Part shown: positions 17,219 to 27,129 of the stretch, piece by piece
Layout: every line of letters begins with the position of its first letter
How positions within the stretch are numbered: position 1 is the stretch's first letter
From: Gordonia insulae
GTDB taxonomy: Bacteria; Actinomycetota; Actinomycetes; Mycobacteriales; Mycobacteriaceae
DNA length: 64,000 nucleotides
Reading direction: 5' to 3'
Assembly (NCBI RefSeq): GCF_003855095.1
Contig: NZ_CP033972.1
Location: 4,774,001-4,838,000, forward strand
Position numbers and translations under genes: made by a program
Notes under the pieces: generated by a model
The model's input: the letters and a program-made list of their open reading frames with translations, nothing else
Told to the model about the DNA's origin: nothing
The model's database searches: none

Positions 17219-18772
17219 ATGGCGCGGGGCAGCCGGGACTACGGATCGATCCTGCTCGGCTCGGCGTCGGAGCGTGGGTCCAGACAGCGGATCCGCATCC
17301 AGACGCTGCTGACCGTGTTCATCGTCGTCGCCAACCTGATCGGTGCGATCCTGGCGATCGCCTTGTCCGCGGTGGGTATCCCGCAGCCGTCGGTGTTCCA
17401 GGCGGATCTGTGGTGGGTCAACTTCATCGCGGTGCCGGTGTATGTGGTCGTCGCGTTCGTGGTGGGCACGGCACTCGGCACCGTCGTGGTGGTCCGCGAT
17501 CTGCGCTGGGCGATCCGCGATCAGAAGCCGACCGCCAAGGACGCGCGCCGCGCGCAGCGCGCGCCCTGGCGGCTGGTGCTGATCCAGGGGGTGCTCTGGG
17601 GAGTGGCCACCGTCATGTTCACGATCATGTACGGGGTCCTGGACCCGGACCTGATCCCCAAGACGTTCTTCGTCGTCGGGTTGAGCGGTTTCGTCGTGGT
17701 GGCGGTGTCGTATCTGCTCATCGAGTTCGCGTTGCGTCCGGTCGCCGCGGAGGTCATCACCGCCGGTTACGGGCGCCGCAAACGCAGCGGGGTCCGATCG
17801 CGATCGATCGTCTCGTGGATCGTCGGGTCCGCCATCCCCATCGTCGGCATCCTGTTGGTCGTGTTCTTCGGCGCCTTCCGCGAGGACACCTCGAAGCTCG
17901 ACCTGTTCGTCGGGGTCACCGTCCTGGCGGTGATCGCGCTGTCGACCGGGCTGCTGTTGACCGTGCTGATCAGCGTGAGCGTCACCGCGCCGATCCGAAG
18001 TGTGCGCAACGGTATGAAACGGGTACAGCGGGGTGAGATCTCCGACGACGACCTCGTGGTCTACGACGGCACCGAACTCGGTGATCTCCAGGTGGGGTTC
18101 AACGGCATGGTGACCGGACTGCGGGAACGGGAACGGGTCCGGGACCTGTTCGGTCGGCACGTCGGGCGCGACGTTGCCGCGGCTGCGCTGCAACGAGATC
18201 CGGAGCTCGGCGGCTCCGAGCGGATCGTCGCGGTGGTGTTCGTCGACGTGATCGGCTCGACCACGCTGGCCGCCGGCCGTACCCCGACCGAGGTGGTCGA
18301 GATACTCAACCGGTTCTTCGCGGTGATCGTCGGCGCCGTCGAGCGGCGGCAGGGCCTGGTCAACAAATTCGAGGGCGATGCGGTGCTGGCGATCTTCGGC
18401 GCGCCGATCGATCTCGACGACCCGGCCGGTGCGGCGCTGGCCGCGGCACGCGAGATCGCGGCCGGGCTCGCCGAGCGGGTGCCCGATCTGTCCGCGGGCA
18501 TCGGCGTGAGCTACGGACGGGTCGTGGCCGGAAACGTCGGCGCCATCGAACGATTCGAGTACACGGTGATCGGCGACGCGGTCAACGAGAGCGCCCGGTT
18601 GTCGGAGCTGGCCAAGCGGGACCCGACGCGGCCGCTCGCCTCCGAGCGGGCCGTCGAGGCAGCGGGTTCGGAAGCGCGACGGTGGGAACGGCAGGAGGCC
18701 ACCACCTTACGCGGGCGCACCGAGGAGACGGTCGTGTTCGCGGCGCTCGTCAGTGAACTCTCCGATCGCTGA
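17219..18772 (+). CDS. Six-span membrane class III adenylate cyclase with HAMP domain
   Basis: A 517-residue cyclase making cAMP from ATP. Layout: six membrane spans (about residues 28-265), a HAMP linker (SVTAPIRSVRNGMKRVQRGE), then a C-terminal class III catalytic domain. Catalytic residues are present: metal-binding aspartates in VVFVDVIGSTTLA (about 340) and FEGDAV (about 385), the adenine-selecting lysine in NKFEGDA, an aspartate in VIGDAVNESARL, and the transition-state Asn/Arg pair in that same motif. The type matches mycobacterial Rv3645 and Rv1318c-1320c, some of which respond to lipids. GAGGGG precedes ATG 17219. It is likely co-transcribed with purA. Confidence 0.9.
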   Translation: MARGSRDYGSILLGSASERGSRQRIRIQTLLTVFIVVANLIGAILAIALSAVGIPQPSVFQADLWWVNFIAVPVYVVVAFVVGTALGTVVVVRDLRWAIRDQKPTAKDARRAQRAPWRLVLIQGVLWGVATVMFTIMYGVLDPDLIPKTFFVVGLSGFVVVAVSYLLIEFALRPVAAEVITAGYGRRKRSGVRSRSIVSWIVGSAIPIVGILLVVFFGAFREDTSKLDLFVGVTVLAVIALSTGLLLTVLISVSVTAPIRSVRNGMKRVQRGEISDDDLVVYDGTELGDLQVGFNGMVTGLRERERVRDLFGRHVGRDVAAAALQRDPELGGSERIVAVVFVDVIGSTTLAAGRTPTEVVEILNRFFAVIVGAVERRQGLVNKFEGDAVLAIFGAPIDLDDPAGAALAAAREIAAGLAERVPDLSAGIGVSYGRVVAGNVGAIERFEYTVIGDAVNESARLSELAKRDPTRPLASERAVEAAGSEARRWERQEATTLRGRTEETVVFAALVSELSDR

Positions 18773-18808
18773 GTCCGGGCGCTCCGTTTCCCGGTCGGCG
18801 CACCGGGA

Positions 18809-20404
18809 TCAGAGGTCCTCGCGATCCATCTGTCCCTCCGCGAAGTCGAGGCGCCGCAGGGCGGTGCGCAGCACCTCGTCGTCGATGTGGCCCTCGTCGC
18901 GCTCGTTGATGAACACCGACCGCTGAATCCGCAACAGCTCGAGGCGCATTCGGTTGCCGGCGGCGGTGGGGCTCTCGCCGATGTCCTCCGGTCCGCGCCC
19001 GAGTTCCTCCCACGCGACGTTGCGCTGGGTGGTCACCCACTTGCGCAGCATCATGACCTGGTGCCGGTTCGGGTCGTCGTCGGCGAGTTCGGCCGCCATC
19101 TCGTCGAGCCGTCGCTCTGATTCCCGGGAGGCGCGGTCCTGGGCCCCGGCGAACGCGAGTCGGTCCTGTTCGGCGTCGTCGGCGGCCACCCCGAGCCGTC
19201 GGATCACCCAGCCGAGCGAGGTTCCCTGGATGAGTAGGGTGCCGACCACCACCACGAAGGTGAGGAACAGGATCTCTGCGCGCGCCGGAAACGTGCCGCC
19301 GGAATCGGTGGTCATCGGTATCGCGAAGGCGGCCGCCAGCGACACCACCCCGCGCATGCCCGCCCACCCCACGACGAACACCGCGCGCGGCGGTGGTTGC
19401 GGTTCGCGTTCACGGATCTTCGACGAGAACACGCGTGGCAGGTACGTCGCCGGGTAGACCCAGATGAACCGGACGACGATGGTGGCCAACAGAACCACCG
19501 TGGCATCGATGGCCACCTGTATCCAGGATTCGCCGGCGAGGCCGCGGATCAGGAACGGCAACTGCAGGCCGATGAGCAGGAACACGAACGATTCCAGGAT
19601 CGCGTCGATCGACTTGCGGACCGCGTCGTCCTGCAATCGGGTGGCATAGCCCAGGCGTACGGACCGCTGACCCAGGAACAGCCCGGCGACGACCACCGCG
19701 ATGACGCCGGACGTGTGGGCCTCCTCGGCGACGAAGTACGTCCCGAACGGCACGATGATGCCGATCGCGGTCTCCATCGGCGGGTCGGTGAGCCACAACC
19801 GGAGCCACGAGACGGCGTAGCCCACGGCCAAGCCGATGACGAGGCCGCCGACGGCGGCGATGAAGAAGGTCGACACGCCCTCCCACAGCGACGCGGTCGC
19901 GCCGACCGCCGCCGCCAACGCCACGCGGAACGCGGTCAGGGCGGTTGCGTCGTTGAGGAGGCTCTCGCCGCCGAGCAACGTCATCAGCCGTCGCGGCAAC
20001 CCCACGCGCCGCCCGATCGCCTGAGCCGAGACCGCGTCCGGCGGGGCGACCACCGCGCCGAGCACGAGTGCGGCCGCCAGCGGCAGATTCGGCACGGTCC
20101 AGTAGGCGACCAGACCGACGACGATCGTGGAGAACAGCGGCAACCCGATGGCCAGCAGCCCGATCGCCCGGCGGTTGGCGCGGATGGCCTGGTACGAGCT
20201 GTCCTGGGCCGCCGAGTACAGCAGCGGCGGCAGGATCAGGAACAGTACGATCTCCGGGTCGAGCTCCACCTCCGGGGTGCCCGGAATCCAGCCGATACCC
20301 AGACCGACCAGGACGAGGATCAGCGGTGCCGACAACCCGTATCGGCGGCACAGGGCGGCGACGATGACGGCGACCACCGCCACCAGCAACAGCGATGCGC
20401 TCAC
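18809..20404 (-). CDS. CPA1-family Na+(K+)/H+ antiporter
   Basis: A 531-residue monovalent cation/proton antiporter of the NhaP/YjcE group. About twelve spans carry the transport core: LGAVVAPPDAVSAQ and GGESLLNDATALTAF with the catalytic Asn-Asp pair. A cytoplasmic C-terminal tail of about 130 residues is charged and helical (DEMAAELADDDPNRHQVMMLRKWV). It resembles Rv2287 by recall. Role: pH and sodium homeostasis at the plasma membrane. It converges on the cyclase gene with no recognisable terminator between them. Confidence 0.92.
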   Translation of the reverse strand: MSASLLLVAVVAVIVAALCRRYGLSAPLILVLVGLGIGWIPGTPEVELDPEIVLFLILPPLLYSAAQDSSYQAIRANRRAIGLLAIGLPLFSTIVVGLVAYWTVPNLPLAAALVLGAVVAPPDAVSAQAIGRRVGLPRRLMTLLGGESLLNDATALTAFRVALAAAVGATASLWEGVSTFFIAAVGGLVIGLAVGYAVSWLRLWLTDPPMETAIGIIVPFGTYFVAEEAHTSGVIAVVVAGLFLGQRSVRLGYATRLQDDAVRKSIDAILESFVFLLIGLQLPFLIRGLAGESWIQVAIDATVVLLATIVVRFIWVYPATYLPRVFSSKIREREPQPPPRAVFVVGWAGMRGVVSLAAAFAIPMTTDSGGTFPARAEILFLTFVVVVGTLLIQGTSLGWVIRRLGVAADDAEQDRLAFAGAQDRASRESERRLDEMAAELADDDPNRHQVMMLRKWVTTQRNVAWEELGRGPEDIGESPTAAGNRMRLELLRIQRSVFINERDEGHIDDEVLRTALRRLDFAEGQMDREDL

Positions 20405-20461
20405 CGGAGAAACCTATCCCGTCGAGGACGTCGGCGCGGTCCGTGTTGTGCGCGGAACCGG

Positions 20462-20467
20462 GATAAT
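20462..20467 (+). promoter_or_regulatory. -10 element for the UBP zinc-finger gene
   Basis: GATAAT, seven bases before ATG 20475, with no ribosome-binding site; consistent with a leaderless start. The -35 is unclear. Confidence 0.4.
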
Positions 20468-20474
20468 GGTCGGC

Positions 20475-20840
20475 ATGCGCATCTTCCGACGGGGTTCCGA
20501 CGACCGATCCGACAGCGCGGGGGGTGGTTCGTCGAGCAGCGGGACGTCCACCGGGACGTCGGCGCGATGCCCGGAACTCGGCACCTACGGCATCGACATC
20601 AACGCCGATCCCGGCCCGCGCATGGGCGACATCGGCGCCTGCGAGGAGTGCACGCAGCTCGGCGAACATCATTGGGCTCACCTGCGCATCTGCCTGGACT
20701 GCGGTCACGTCGGTTGTTGTGATTCCAGTCCGCGGCGGCATGCCACCGCCCATTTCGAGGAGAGCGGCCACCCGGTGATGCGGTCGGCCGAACCCGGTGA
20801 GGTGTGGCGTTGGTGCTTTCTGCACGAGGCGATGGGCTGA
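20475..20840 (+). CDS. UBP-type zinc-finger domain protein
   Basis: A 121-residue protein with a Ser/Gly-rich, probably disordered first 30 residues, then a ZnF-UBP domain. Metal ligands are visible as CPELG, CEECTQLGEHHWAHLRICLDCGHVGCCD, then HATAHFEESGHP and a closing CFLHE. In eukaryotes this fold binds the ubiquitin C-terminus. Bacterial stand-alone copies are common in actinobacteria and their ligand is unknown. Start ATG 20475 fits the -10 spacing; ATG 20466, three codons upstream, is possible. It is divergent from the antiporter gene. Confidence 0.85.
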   Translation: MRIFRRGSDDRSDSAGGGSSSSGTSTGTSARCPELGTYGIDINADPGPRMGDIGACEECTQLGEHHWAHLRICLDCGHVGCCDSSPRRHATAHFEESGHPVMRSAEPGEVWRWCFLHEAMG

Positions 20841-20917
20841 GCGCGGTATCGCCCGCGGCCCCGGGTGATCCTCGTCGAGGAACGCGATCTGCACGCTGTC
20901 GTGCGCTGAACTGCACG

Positions 20918-20923
20918 TAGGAT
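20918..20923 (+). promoter_or_regulatory. -10 element for purT
   Basis: TAGGAT ends six bases before ATG 20930; no Shine-Dalgarno sequence. Probably leaderless. Confidence 0.45.
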
Positions 20924-20929
20924 TTGGGC

Positions 20930-22561
20930 ATGACGTCAGACAGTCACAGCGCTCCCGAGGCGTCGGTGCCGGCCGGCGGGGAGGCCGCACCGGTGCGGGA
21001 CGAACCCGACACCCCGGTGGCCGCACCCGCCGTGGGGCCACCCGCGGCGATCGGCACGCCGTTGAGTCCGTCCGCGACCCGGGTGATGATGCTCGGTGCC
21101 GGCGAACTGGGCAAAGAGGTGATCATCGCCTTCCAGCGTCTCGGTGTCGAGGTGATCGCGGTGGACCGTTACGCCGACGCGCCCGGTCACCAGGTCGCCC
21201 ACCACGCCGAGGTCGTCGACATGACCGACGGCGACGCGCTGCTCGCCCTGATCGACCGGTATCGGCCGCATTACGTGGTGCCGGAGATCGAGGCGATCGC
21301 CACCGACGCTCTCGTCGAGGTGGAGCGACGTGGGCTGGCCGAGGTCGTCCCCACCGCACGCGCGGTCGTCGCGACGATGAATCGTGAGGGCATCCGCCGT
21401 CTCGCCGACGAGGAACTCGGCCTCCCGACGTCCCCTTATCTCTTCGCCTCGTCGTTGGAGGAACTCGAGGTCTCCGTCCAGGAGATCGGCTTCCCGTGTG
21501 TGGTCAAGCCGGTCATGTCCTCGTCGGGCAAGGGCCAGACCGTGGTCCGCGCACCCGCCGACATCGGCATCGCCTGGGACACCGCGACGACGGGCGCGCG
21601 GGTCGCGGGCGAGCGCGTGATCGTCGAGGGATTCATCGAGTTCGACTACGAGATCACGTTGCTGACGGTCCGCGCGATCGACCCGGCGACGGGCCGGTTG
21701 GCGTCGCATTTCTGTGCGCCGATCGGTCACCAGCAGGTCGCCGGTGACTACGTGGAGAGCTGGCAGCCCCACGAGATGAGCACTGATGCGCTGGGTGCGG
21801 CGACCTCGATCGCCGCACGTGTCGCCACCGCCATGGGTGACGGAAAACTGGGTGGCCGAGGCATTTTCGGTGTCGAGCTGTTCGTCAAGGGTGACGACGT
21901 CTACTTCTCCGAGGTCAGTCCGCGACCGCATGACACCGGGCTGGTCACCCTGGCCACCCAACGGCTCTCCGAGTTCGAGATGCATGCGCGCGCGATTCTC
22001 GGTCTGCCCGTCGACGTCACGCTGGCATCGCCGGGAGCGTCCGCGGTGATCTACGGCCAGCTTGACGAGCCGGCGATCGCCTTCGAGAACGTTGCCCGCG
22101 CGCTCGCCGTCCCGGAGACCGACATCCGGCTGTTCGGCAAGCCGGTCAGTCACCATCGTCGCCGGATGGGTGTGATCACGGCGACCGCCGACGACATCGC
22201 CACCGCCCGTCAACGCGCGGTGCAGGCGGCGTCCCTCGTGACGCCGGTGGCGGGACGCCCGTTCGAGCGGGCCGCACCGCCGCCGGCCGCCGCACCGGCC
22301 GTCCCCCCGACCGCGACCCGGCCGGCGCAGCCGCCACCTCCGCGTCCGGCAGCAGCACCGCGGGGTGCACCGGCCGGACCACCGCCGGGTGCACGGCCGG
22401 GGCCGATGCCGCCGCGTGGGCCGATGCCGCCTCGCGGTGTCCCGCAGCGCCCGGGTGGGCCACCGCCGCCTCGGCCGGTACCGCCTGCGGCCGGCCGGCC
22501 TGCAGGTCCGCCACCGCCGCCGCGTCCGTCCGGCAACCCGTCGCGCGCCTCGGTCGACTAG
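20930..22561 (+). CDS. purT: Formate-dependent GAR transformylase with long proline-rich C-terminal tail
   Basis: Uses formate and ATP to formylate glycinamide ribonucleotide, the folate-independent version of the third purine step. The enzyme core is an ATP-grasp fold: nucleotide-site [11 protein letters not shown] near residue 50, [27 protein letters not shown], and [27 protein letters not shown]. The family is usually about 390-400 residues; here the protein is 543. An extra N-terminal 45 residues are Pro/Ala-rich, and the last hundred or so (from about 440) are almost entirely Pro, Ala, Arg and Gly. The tail is in frame with no sign of a missed stop. Start ATG 20930 fits a leaderless promoter. 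Confidence 0.93.
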   Translation: MTSDSHSAPEASVPAGGEAAPVRDEPDTPVAAPAVGPPAAIGTPLSPSATRVMMLGAGELGKEVIIAFQRLGVEVIAVDRYADAPGHQVAHHAEVVDMTDGDALLALIDRYRPHYVVPEIEAIATDALVEVERRGLAEVVPTARAVVATMNREGIRRLADEELGLPTSPYLFASSLEELEVSVQEIGFPCVVKPVMSSSGKGQTVVRAPADIGIAWDTATTGARVAGERVIVEGFIEFDYEITLLTVRAIDPATGRLASHFCAPIGHQQVAGDYVESWQPHEMSTDALGAATSIAARVATAMGDGKLGGRGIFGVELFVKGDDVYFSEVSPRPHDTGLVTLATQRLSEFEMHARAILGLPVDVTLASPGASAVIYGQLDEPAIAFENVARALAVPETDIRLFGKPVSHHRRRMGVITATADDIATARQRAVQAASLVTPVAGRPFERAAPPPAAAPAVPPTATRPAQPPPPRPAAAPRGAPAGPPPGARPGPMPPRGPMPPRGVPQRPGGPPPPRPVPPAAGRPAGPPPPPRPSGNPSRASVD

Positions 22562-22564
22562 CCC

Positions 22565-23044
22565 GTGTCCCTGGGAGGGGAACTGCTCGTCGGAGCGGTC
22601 ATCCTCGTCGGATTGCTGGGCATCGTCTTCCCGATCCTGCCCGGTGGATTGCTGGTCATGGCCGCGATCGGCGTGTGGGCGGCCATCGTCGGCGGGTGGG
22701 CGTGGGGGATCTTCGCGGCCGCCGCGCTGGTCATCGTGCTCGGCGAGGTCATCAAATATCTCGTCGCGGGCAGGTCACTGAAGTCCGACGGCATCCCGAA
22801 CATCACCATCGCGGTCGGTGGCGTGCTCGGCATCTTCGGGTTCTTCGTGATCCCGGTGATCGGTCTGTTCATCGGCTTCGTCCTCGGGGCGCTGCTCGCC
22901 GAACTCGTCCGCACCCGCAACCTGCGCGCGGCCTGGCGGGGAGCGGTGTCCGCGTCGAAGGCGGCGGTGATCACCATGGGGATCGAGTTGTTCGCCGCGT
23001 TGCTGGGGACGGCGATCTGGCTTGTGGGAGCAGGGATCTGGTGA
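22565..23044 (+). CDS. DUF456 membrane protein
   Basis: A 159-residue, very hydrophobic protein with about four or five spans and the glycine-rich repeats of DUF456: LLGIVFPILPGGLLVMAAIGVWAAIVGGW and GVLGIFGFFVIPVIGLFIGFVLGALLAEL. GTG 22565 starts three bases after the purT stop, so the two genes are probably co-transcribed. No function is established for the family. Confidence 0.82.
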   Translation: MSLGGELLVGAVILVGLLGIVFPILPGGLLVMAAIGVWAAIVGGWAWGIFAAAALVIVLGEVIKYLVAGRSLKSDGIPNITIAVGGVLGIFGFFVIPVIGLFIGFVLGALLAELVRTRNLRAAWRGAVSASKAAVITMGIELFAALLGTAIWLVGAGIW

Positions 23045-23140
23045 CCCCGCCTGGAACGCCATCGCCGGCAGCACTTTCTCACCGCAGGCGTCGTCGGTCG
23101 CCGGCTCACTGGCGAACCCGCATCGGCAGAGGAGGGACGC

Positions 23141-24496
23141 GTGGTCGAACGGTCGGCGGAGGATGCCACATCTCCGGCATCTCCATCCCGTGGCATGGTG
23201 CTGCTGTGCGTACTCGCCGTCGCGGCCGGGATCGCCATCGGATTCGTCGGTGGGGTGTTCCGTTGGTGTCTACGGCATCTCGATCAATGGCGGGTCGACG
23301 TGCTGCAGTGGTCAGCAGATCTCCCGGGGCCGGGGTGGCTCATACCGATTGCCGTCACCGCCGTGGGCGCGACGATCGGCGCGATCGTCGTCCGGGTCGT
23401 CCCGCTGGCGGCGGGGAGCGGGATTCAGCATGTCGAGGCCGTTGACCGCGGCGAAGCCGATCCTCCTCCGCTGCGGGTGGTGCTGGCAAAGTTCATCGGC
23501 GGGTTGATCGCGATCGGCTCCGGGCTGATCCTCGGTCGTGAGGGTCCGACCGTACACATGGGTGCGGCCATCGGTGCCGAGGCAGGCAGACGAGCACGCC
23601 TGGGCGTCAACGACATCCGGCTCATGCAGACATCGCTCAGCGGCGCCGGCCTCGGGGTGGCCTTCAACGCACCGATCGGTGGCGCGCTGTTTGCCTTCGA
23701 AGAGGTGGCCAAGAGCTTTCGACTCCGCCTGGTCATCCCGACGCTGCTCGCGGTGTCTGTGGCCGTGGCCTGCTCGCGCCTCGTGCTCGGAGACCGGTCC
23801 GATTTCATGGTGGCCGAGGTCGAGACGCCGTCGATCGTCGTCTTGCCGGTGTTCGTGGTGTTCGGTCTCGTGACCGGCGTCCTCGGTGTCGCCTACAACC
23901 GGGTGATCCTTGGCGCGATCGCCCTCGTGCGCCACTTCGGGCACGTCCCGCCCATTGCCAAGGCAACCGTGATCGGCGGCATCATCGGTGCACTCCTCGC
24001 GATCGACCCGTTGACCGCTGGGGGCGGGGACACGTTGTCCCAGCAGATCTTCGACGGCGGCAGCATGGTCCTCCCCGTTGTCGCAGGTCTGCTCGTGGTC
24101 CGTTTTCTCGCCGGACCGTTGTCGTATGCTGCCGGAACTCCTGGCGGACTCTTCGCGCCGATGCTGGCCGTCGGCGCACTCTGGGGCGTCTTGTTTGCCG
24201 CGCTCGCGGATCTGCTTCTCCCGGACGATCAGCCTTCACTGCGGATCGCCATGGTGATCGTGGGTATGTCCGCACTGTTCGGCGCGAGCGTGCGCGCACC
24301 CATCACCGGAGTGGTGCTCGTCGTGGAGATGGTCGCGACCACGAGTGTGACCATCCCGATGGCCGTCGCCACCGCATGCGCGGTACTCGTTGCGCACCTG
24401 GCGGGTTCGCCACCCATCTACGACTCGTTGCGCGAGCAGATGTTGGTGGACATGCCACCCGGGCCCGGCAATCCGGAAGGCACCGCCAGAGCGTGA
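23141..24496 (+). CDS. ClC-family chloride/proton exchanger
   Basis: A 451-residue ClC transporter. The selectivity filter pieces are present: GSGIQ (usually GSGIP), GREGPTVHMGA with the gating glutamate near residue 133, PGGLFAPMLAVGA, and a late tyrosine in PPIYDSL. The internal proton glutamate is also kept (LFAFEEV, near 186), which points to a 2Cl-/H+ exchanger rather than a channel. No CBS domains. GTG 23141 has GGAGGG six bases upstream. Likely roles are acid-stress charge balance or halide homeostasis. The final Gln in the first filter motif departs from the usual proline. Confidence 0.92.
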   Translation: MVERSAEDATSPASPSRGMVLLCVLAVAAGIAIGFVGGVFRWCLRHLDQWRVDVLQWSADLPGPGWLIPIAVTAVGATIGAIVVRVVPLAAGSGIQHVEAVDRGEADPPPLRVVLAKFIGGLIAIGSGLILGREGPTVHMGAAIGAEAGRRARLGVNDIRLMQTSLSGAGLGVAFNAPIGGALFAFEEVAKSFRLRLVIPTLLAVSVAVACSRLVLGDRSDFMVAEVETPSIVVLPVFVVFGLVTGVLGVAYNRVILGAIALVRHFGHVPPIAKATVIGGIIGALLAIDPLTAGGGDTLSQQIFDGGSMVLPVVAGLLVVRFLAGPLSYAAGTPGGLFAPMLAVGALWGVLFAALADLLLPDDQPSLRIAMVIVGMSALFGASVRAPITGVVLVVEMVATTSVTIPMAVATACAVLVAHLAGSPPIYDSLREQMLVDMPPGPGNPEGTARA

Positions 24497-24588
24497 CCGT
24501 GCCGTACGGACGCCGGGATGGGATGTGACAGCATGATTCCCGCTGTTCGACTCTTCACTGGTGCCGGCTCACGTCCGGCATGCAGACG

Positions 24589-26910
24589 TCAGCGAGTGAC
24601 CGGACGCCCGGTGGCGACCGGCTGCTCGCCGGGCTCGATCCGCACGATGACCTGCTTGGACGTCGGGGTGTTGCAGCCGTCGGCCACCGACGCGCGGGGT
24701 ATGAGCGCATTGCCTTCGGGAAAATACAGTGCTGCGCAACCCTTCTTGGTCGGATACGAGACGACCCGGTAGCCGCGCAGAGCACGGTCGGGTTCGCCGG
24801 GCCACTCACTGAAGATGTCGACGGTGGCCCCGTCCTCGAGACCGAGCTCGGCGATGTCCTCGGGATGGAGGAACACGACGAACCGTCCGTTCGAGATCCC
24901 TCGATAGCGGTCGTCCAGCCCGTACATGGTGGTGTTGTGCTGGTCGTGTGCCCGGAGTGTCTGCAGCATCAGGCGGCCGGGTGGGCATGTCACGTGTTCC
25001 GGGTGATGGATGGTGAACTGCGCCTTGCCGCTCGGTGTGGGAAAGGTGCGCGAGTCGCGGGGCGGGTGCGGCAGCATGAAGCCGTGGTCGCGGTGGATGC
25101 GCTCGTTGAAGTCGTCGAAGCCGGGGATGACATGCTCGATGGCGTCGCGGATGGTGTCGTAATCCGCCTCGAACCGGCGCCACGGAATCTGCATGTCCCC
25201 CAACACTCGTTCCCCGAGTCGGCAGAGGATCGAGACGTCGGACAGCAGCCCCGGCGCGACCGGTGGCAATTCGCCACCGCTCTGGTTCACGAAGCACACC
25301 GTGTCCTCGACGGTGGTGATCTGTCGCCCGGTGGCCTGCTCGTCGTACTCCGTCCGGCCGATGACCGGCAGGAGTAGCGATTCCTTTCCGGTGACCGCAT
25401 GGGATCGGTTGAGTTTCGTGGTCACCGACACCGTCAGGTCGACCGAACCGATGCCCGAGTCGGCACGGTTGGAATCGGAGATGGCCGCGATCAGGTTGCC
25501 CGCCATCGAGAACAGGACCCGGATCTCGCCACGATCGATGGCATTCATCGCGTTGACGGTGTCCAGTCCGTGCGCCCGGGGCGGCTCGAACCCGAACTCG
25601 GCTCCCAATGCGTCGAGGAACGGGTCGGGCATCTGCTCCCAGATGCCCATCGTCCGATCGCCCTGCACGTTGGAGTGTCCGCGAATCGGTGACGCGCCGG
25701 CCCCGGGTTTGCCGATGTTGCCCTTGAGCATCAGGAGATTCATGATCTCGGCGATCGTGCCGACCGCCTTGCGGTGCTGGGTGATACCGAGCGCCCACGT
25801 GATGATGGTCGCGTCGGAGTTCAGGTAGCGCTCGGCGAGTTCCTCGATCTCGGCGGCATCGAGCCCTGTGGCGGCGAGTACCTCGTCGTCGTCGAGGGCC
25901 AGGATGTGCTCGCGATAAGCCTCGAAGTTCTCGCAGTGCGCGTTGATGAAATCCCAGTCGAGGACGTTCGTCGGGTCGACCTCCTCGGCGAGCAGCACCC
26001 GCTTGGCGATGGCCTGGATGAGGTGCATGTCCCCACCGATCTTGATGTGGACGAACTGATCCGACAGCTTCAGGCCGTCGCCGATGATCCCGATCGGCTT
26101 CTGCGGATTCTTGTACCGCATCAGCGAAGCCTCCGGGAGGACGTTCACACCGACCATCTGTCCACCGTTGACCTTGGTGTCCTGCAGTGCATTCAGCATG
26201 CGTGGGTGATTGGTGCCGGGATTCTGGCCCATCACCATCACGAGGTCGGCATGGGCGAAGTCGTCGTAGTGGACCGTCGACTTGCCGAGGCCGATGGCCG
26301 GGGTCATTCCCGCGCCGGTGGCCTCGTGACACATGTTCGAGCAGTCCGGCAGGTTGTTCGTCCCGAATGCGCGGGCGAACAGTTGGAACAGGAACGCGGG
26401 CTCGTTGGTGATCCGGCCACTGGTGTAGAACACGGCCTCGTCGGGTGTGGCGAGACCACGGAGCTTGTCGGCGACGAGGTCGAGCGCCTCGTCCCAGCCG
26501 ATCGGCCGGTAGTGGTCGGAATCGGCACTCTTGTACATCGGTTCGACGATGCGACCTTGCAGCCCGAGCCAGTACTCGGACTTGGTCGCGAGCTCGGACA
26601 GCGAGTGCTGTGACCAGAATTCGGTCGGGATGGTGACCGGCGTCGACTCCCAGACCACCGACTTCATGCCGTTCTCACAGAACTCGAGCGGTTTGCTCTT
26701 GTCGGGGTTCGCCCAGGCACAGCTGGGGCAGTCGAAGCCCTTCTTGTGATTGATGGAGAACGACACCTTGGCGGTCCGTTCGGCATCGAGCTCACCCATC
26801 GCCGGCACCATAGCGTGCTCGATGGCCTGCAAACCCACCGCCCAGGTGTGCGGCGGCCCGACTTTCAGGTGAGCATCGGTGAAATCGTCTGTGGGGGGTC
26901 GACGGGTCAC
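24589..26910 (-). CDS. FdhF/YdeP-family molybdopterin oxidoreductase
   Basis: A 773-residue bis-MGD enzyme of the DMSO-reductase superfamily, FdhF/YdeP branch, similar to Rv2900c by recall. N-terminal cysteines are in GFDCPSCAWANPD and EFCENGMKSVVWE. Molybdopterin-binding stretches include IGWDEALDLVADKL, VMVMGQNPGTNHPRML, NLLMLKGNIGKPGAGASPIRGHSNVQGDRTMG and a C-terminal beta-barrel region with GRFVVFLHPEDIAELGL. No ferredoxin-type subunit or membrane anchor is adjacent. The family is annotated as formate dehydrogenase-like or acid-resistance-associated, but its substrate is uncertain. GTG 26910 was chosen: an AGAGGA site lies about five bases upstream, and the longer frame adds only a basic, unconserved stretch. 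Confidence 0.88.
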   Translation of the reverse strand: MTRRPPTDDFTDAHLKVGPPHTWAVGLQAIEHAMVPAMGELDAERTAKVSFSINHKKGFDCPSCAWANPDKSKPLEFCENGMKSVVWESTPVTIPTEFWSQHSLSELATKSEYWLGLQGRIVEPMYKSADSDHYRPIGWDEALDLVADKLRGLATPDEAVFYTSGRITNEPAFLFQLFARAFGTNNLPDCSNMCHEATGAGMTPAIGLGKSTVHYDDFAHADLVMVMGQNPGTNHPRMLNALQDTKVNGGQMVGVNVLPEASLMRYKNPQKPIGIIGDGLKLSDQFVHIKIGGDMHLIQAIAKRVLLAEEVDPTNVLDWDFINAHCENFEAYREHILALDDDEVLAATGLDAAEIEELAERYLNSDATIITWALGITQHRKAVGTIAEIMNLLMLKGNIGKPGAGASPIRGHSNVQGDRTMGIWEQMPDPFLDALGAEFGFEPPRAHGLDTVNAMNAIDRGEIRVLFSMAGNLIAAISDSNRADSGIGSVDLTVSVTTKLNRSHAVTGKESLLLPVIGRTEYDEQATGRQITTVEDTVCFVNQSGGELPPVAPGLLSDVSILCRLGERVLGDMQIPWRRFEADYDTIRDAIEHVIPGFDDFNERIHRDHGFMLPHPPRDSRTFPTPSGKAQFTIHHPEHVTCPPGRLMLQTLRAHDQHNTTMYGLDDRYRGISNGRFVVFLHPEDIAELGLEDGATVDIFSEWPGEPDRALRGYRVVSYPTKKGCAALYFPEGNALIPRASVADGCNTPTSKQVIVRIEPGEQPVATGRPVTR

Positions 26911-27129
26911 GGGGATCCTCTCAGGCCGAAGATGAGGAAACGTCGGCCGAGGGCGCGGCACGACGACTTCACTGTGCCAAAGAATATCCGGAATCGGCTG
27001 TCGGCGCGGTCGGTGTGCGGAAGACTCGCTGGGACGGGTCGGCCCGTGGCGTCAGGATGGGGACACGGAACATTCCGGTGTACCGCGGTAGACGTCGTGG
27101 GCCGACCGACGCCGAACTGAACGACCGGG

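Noticed and set aside
24806..26332. A 508-codon minus-strand frame in another register of the molybdoenzyme gene
   Set aside because: Arg/His/Gly-rich out-of-frame translation of the FdhF/YdeP gene; the true frame has intact molybdopterin motifs.
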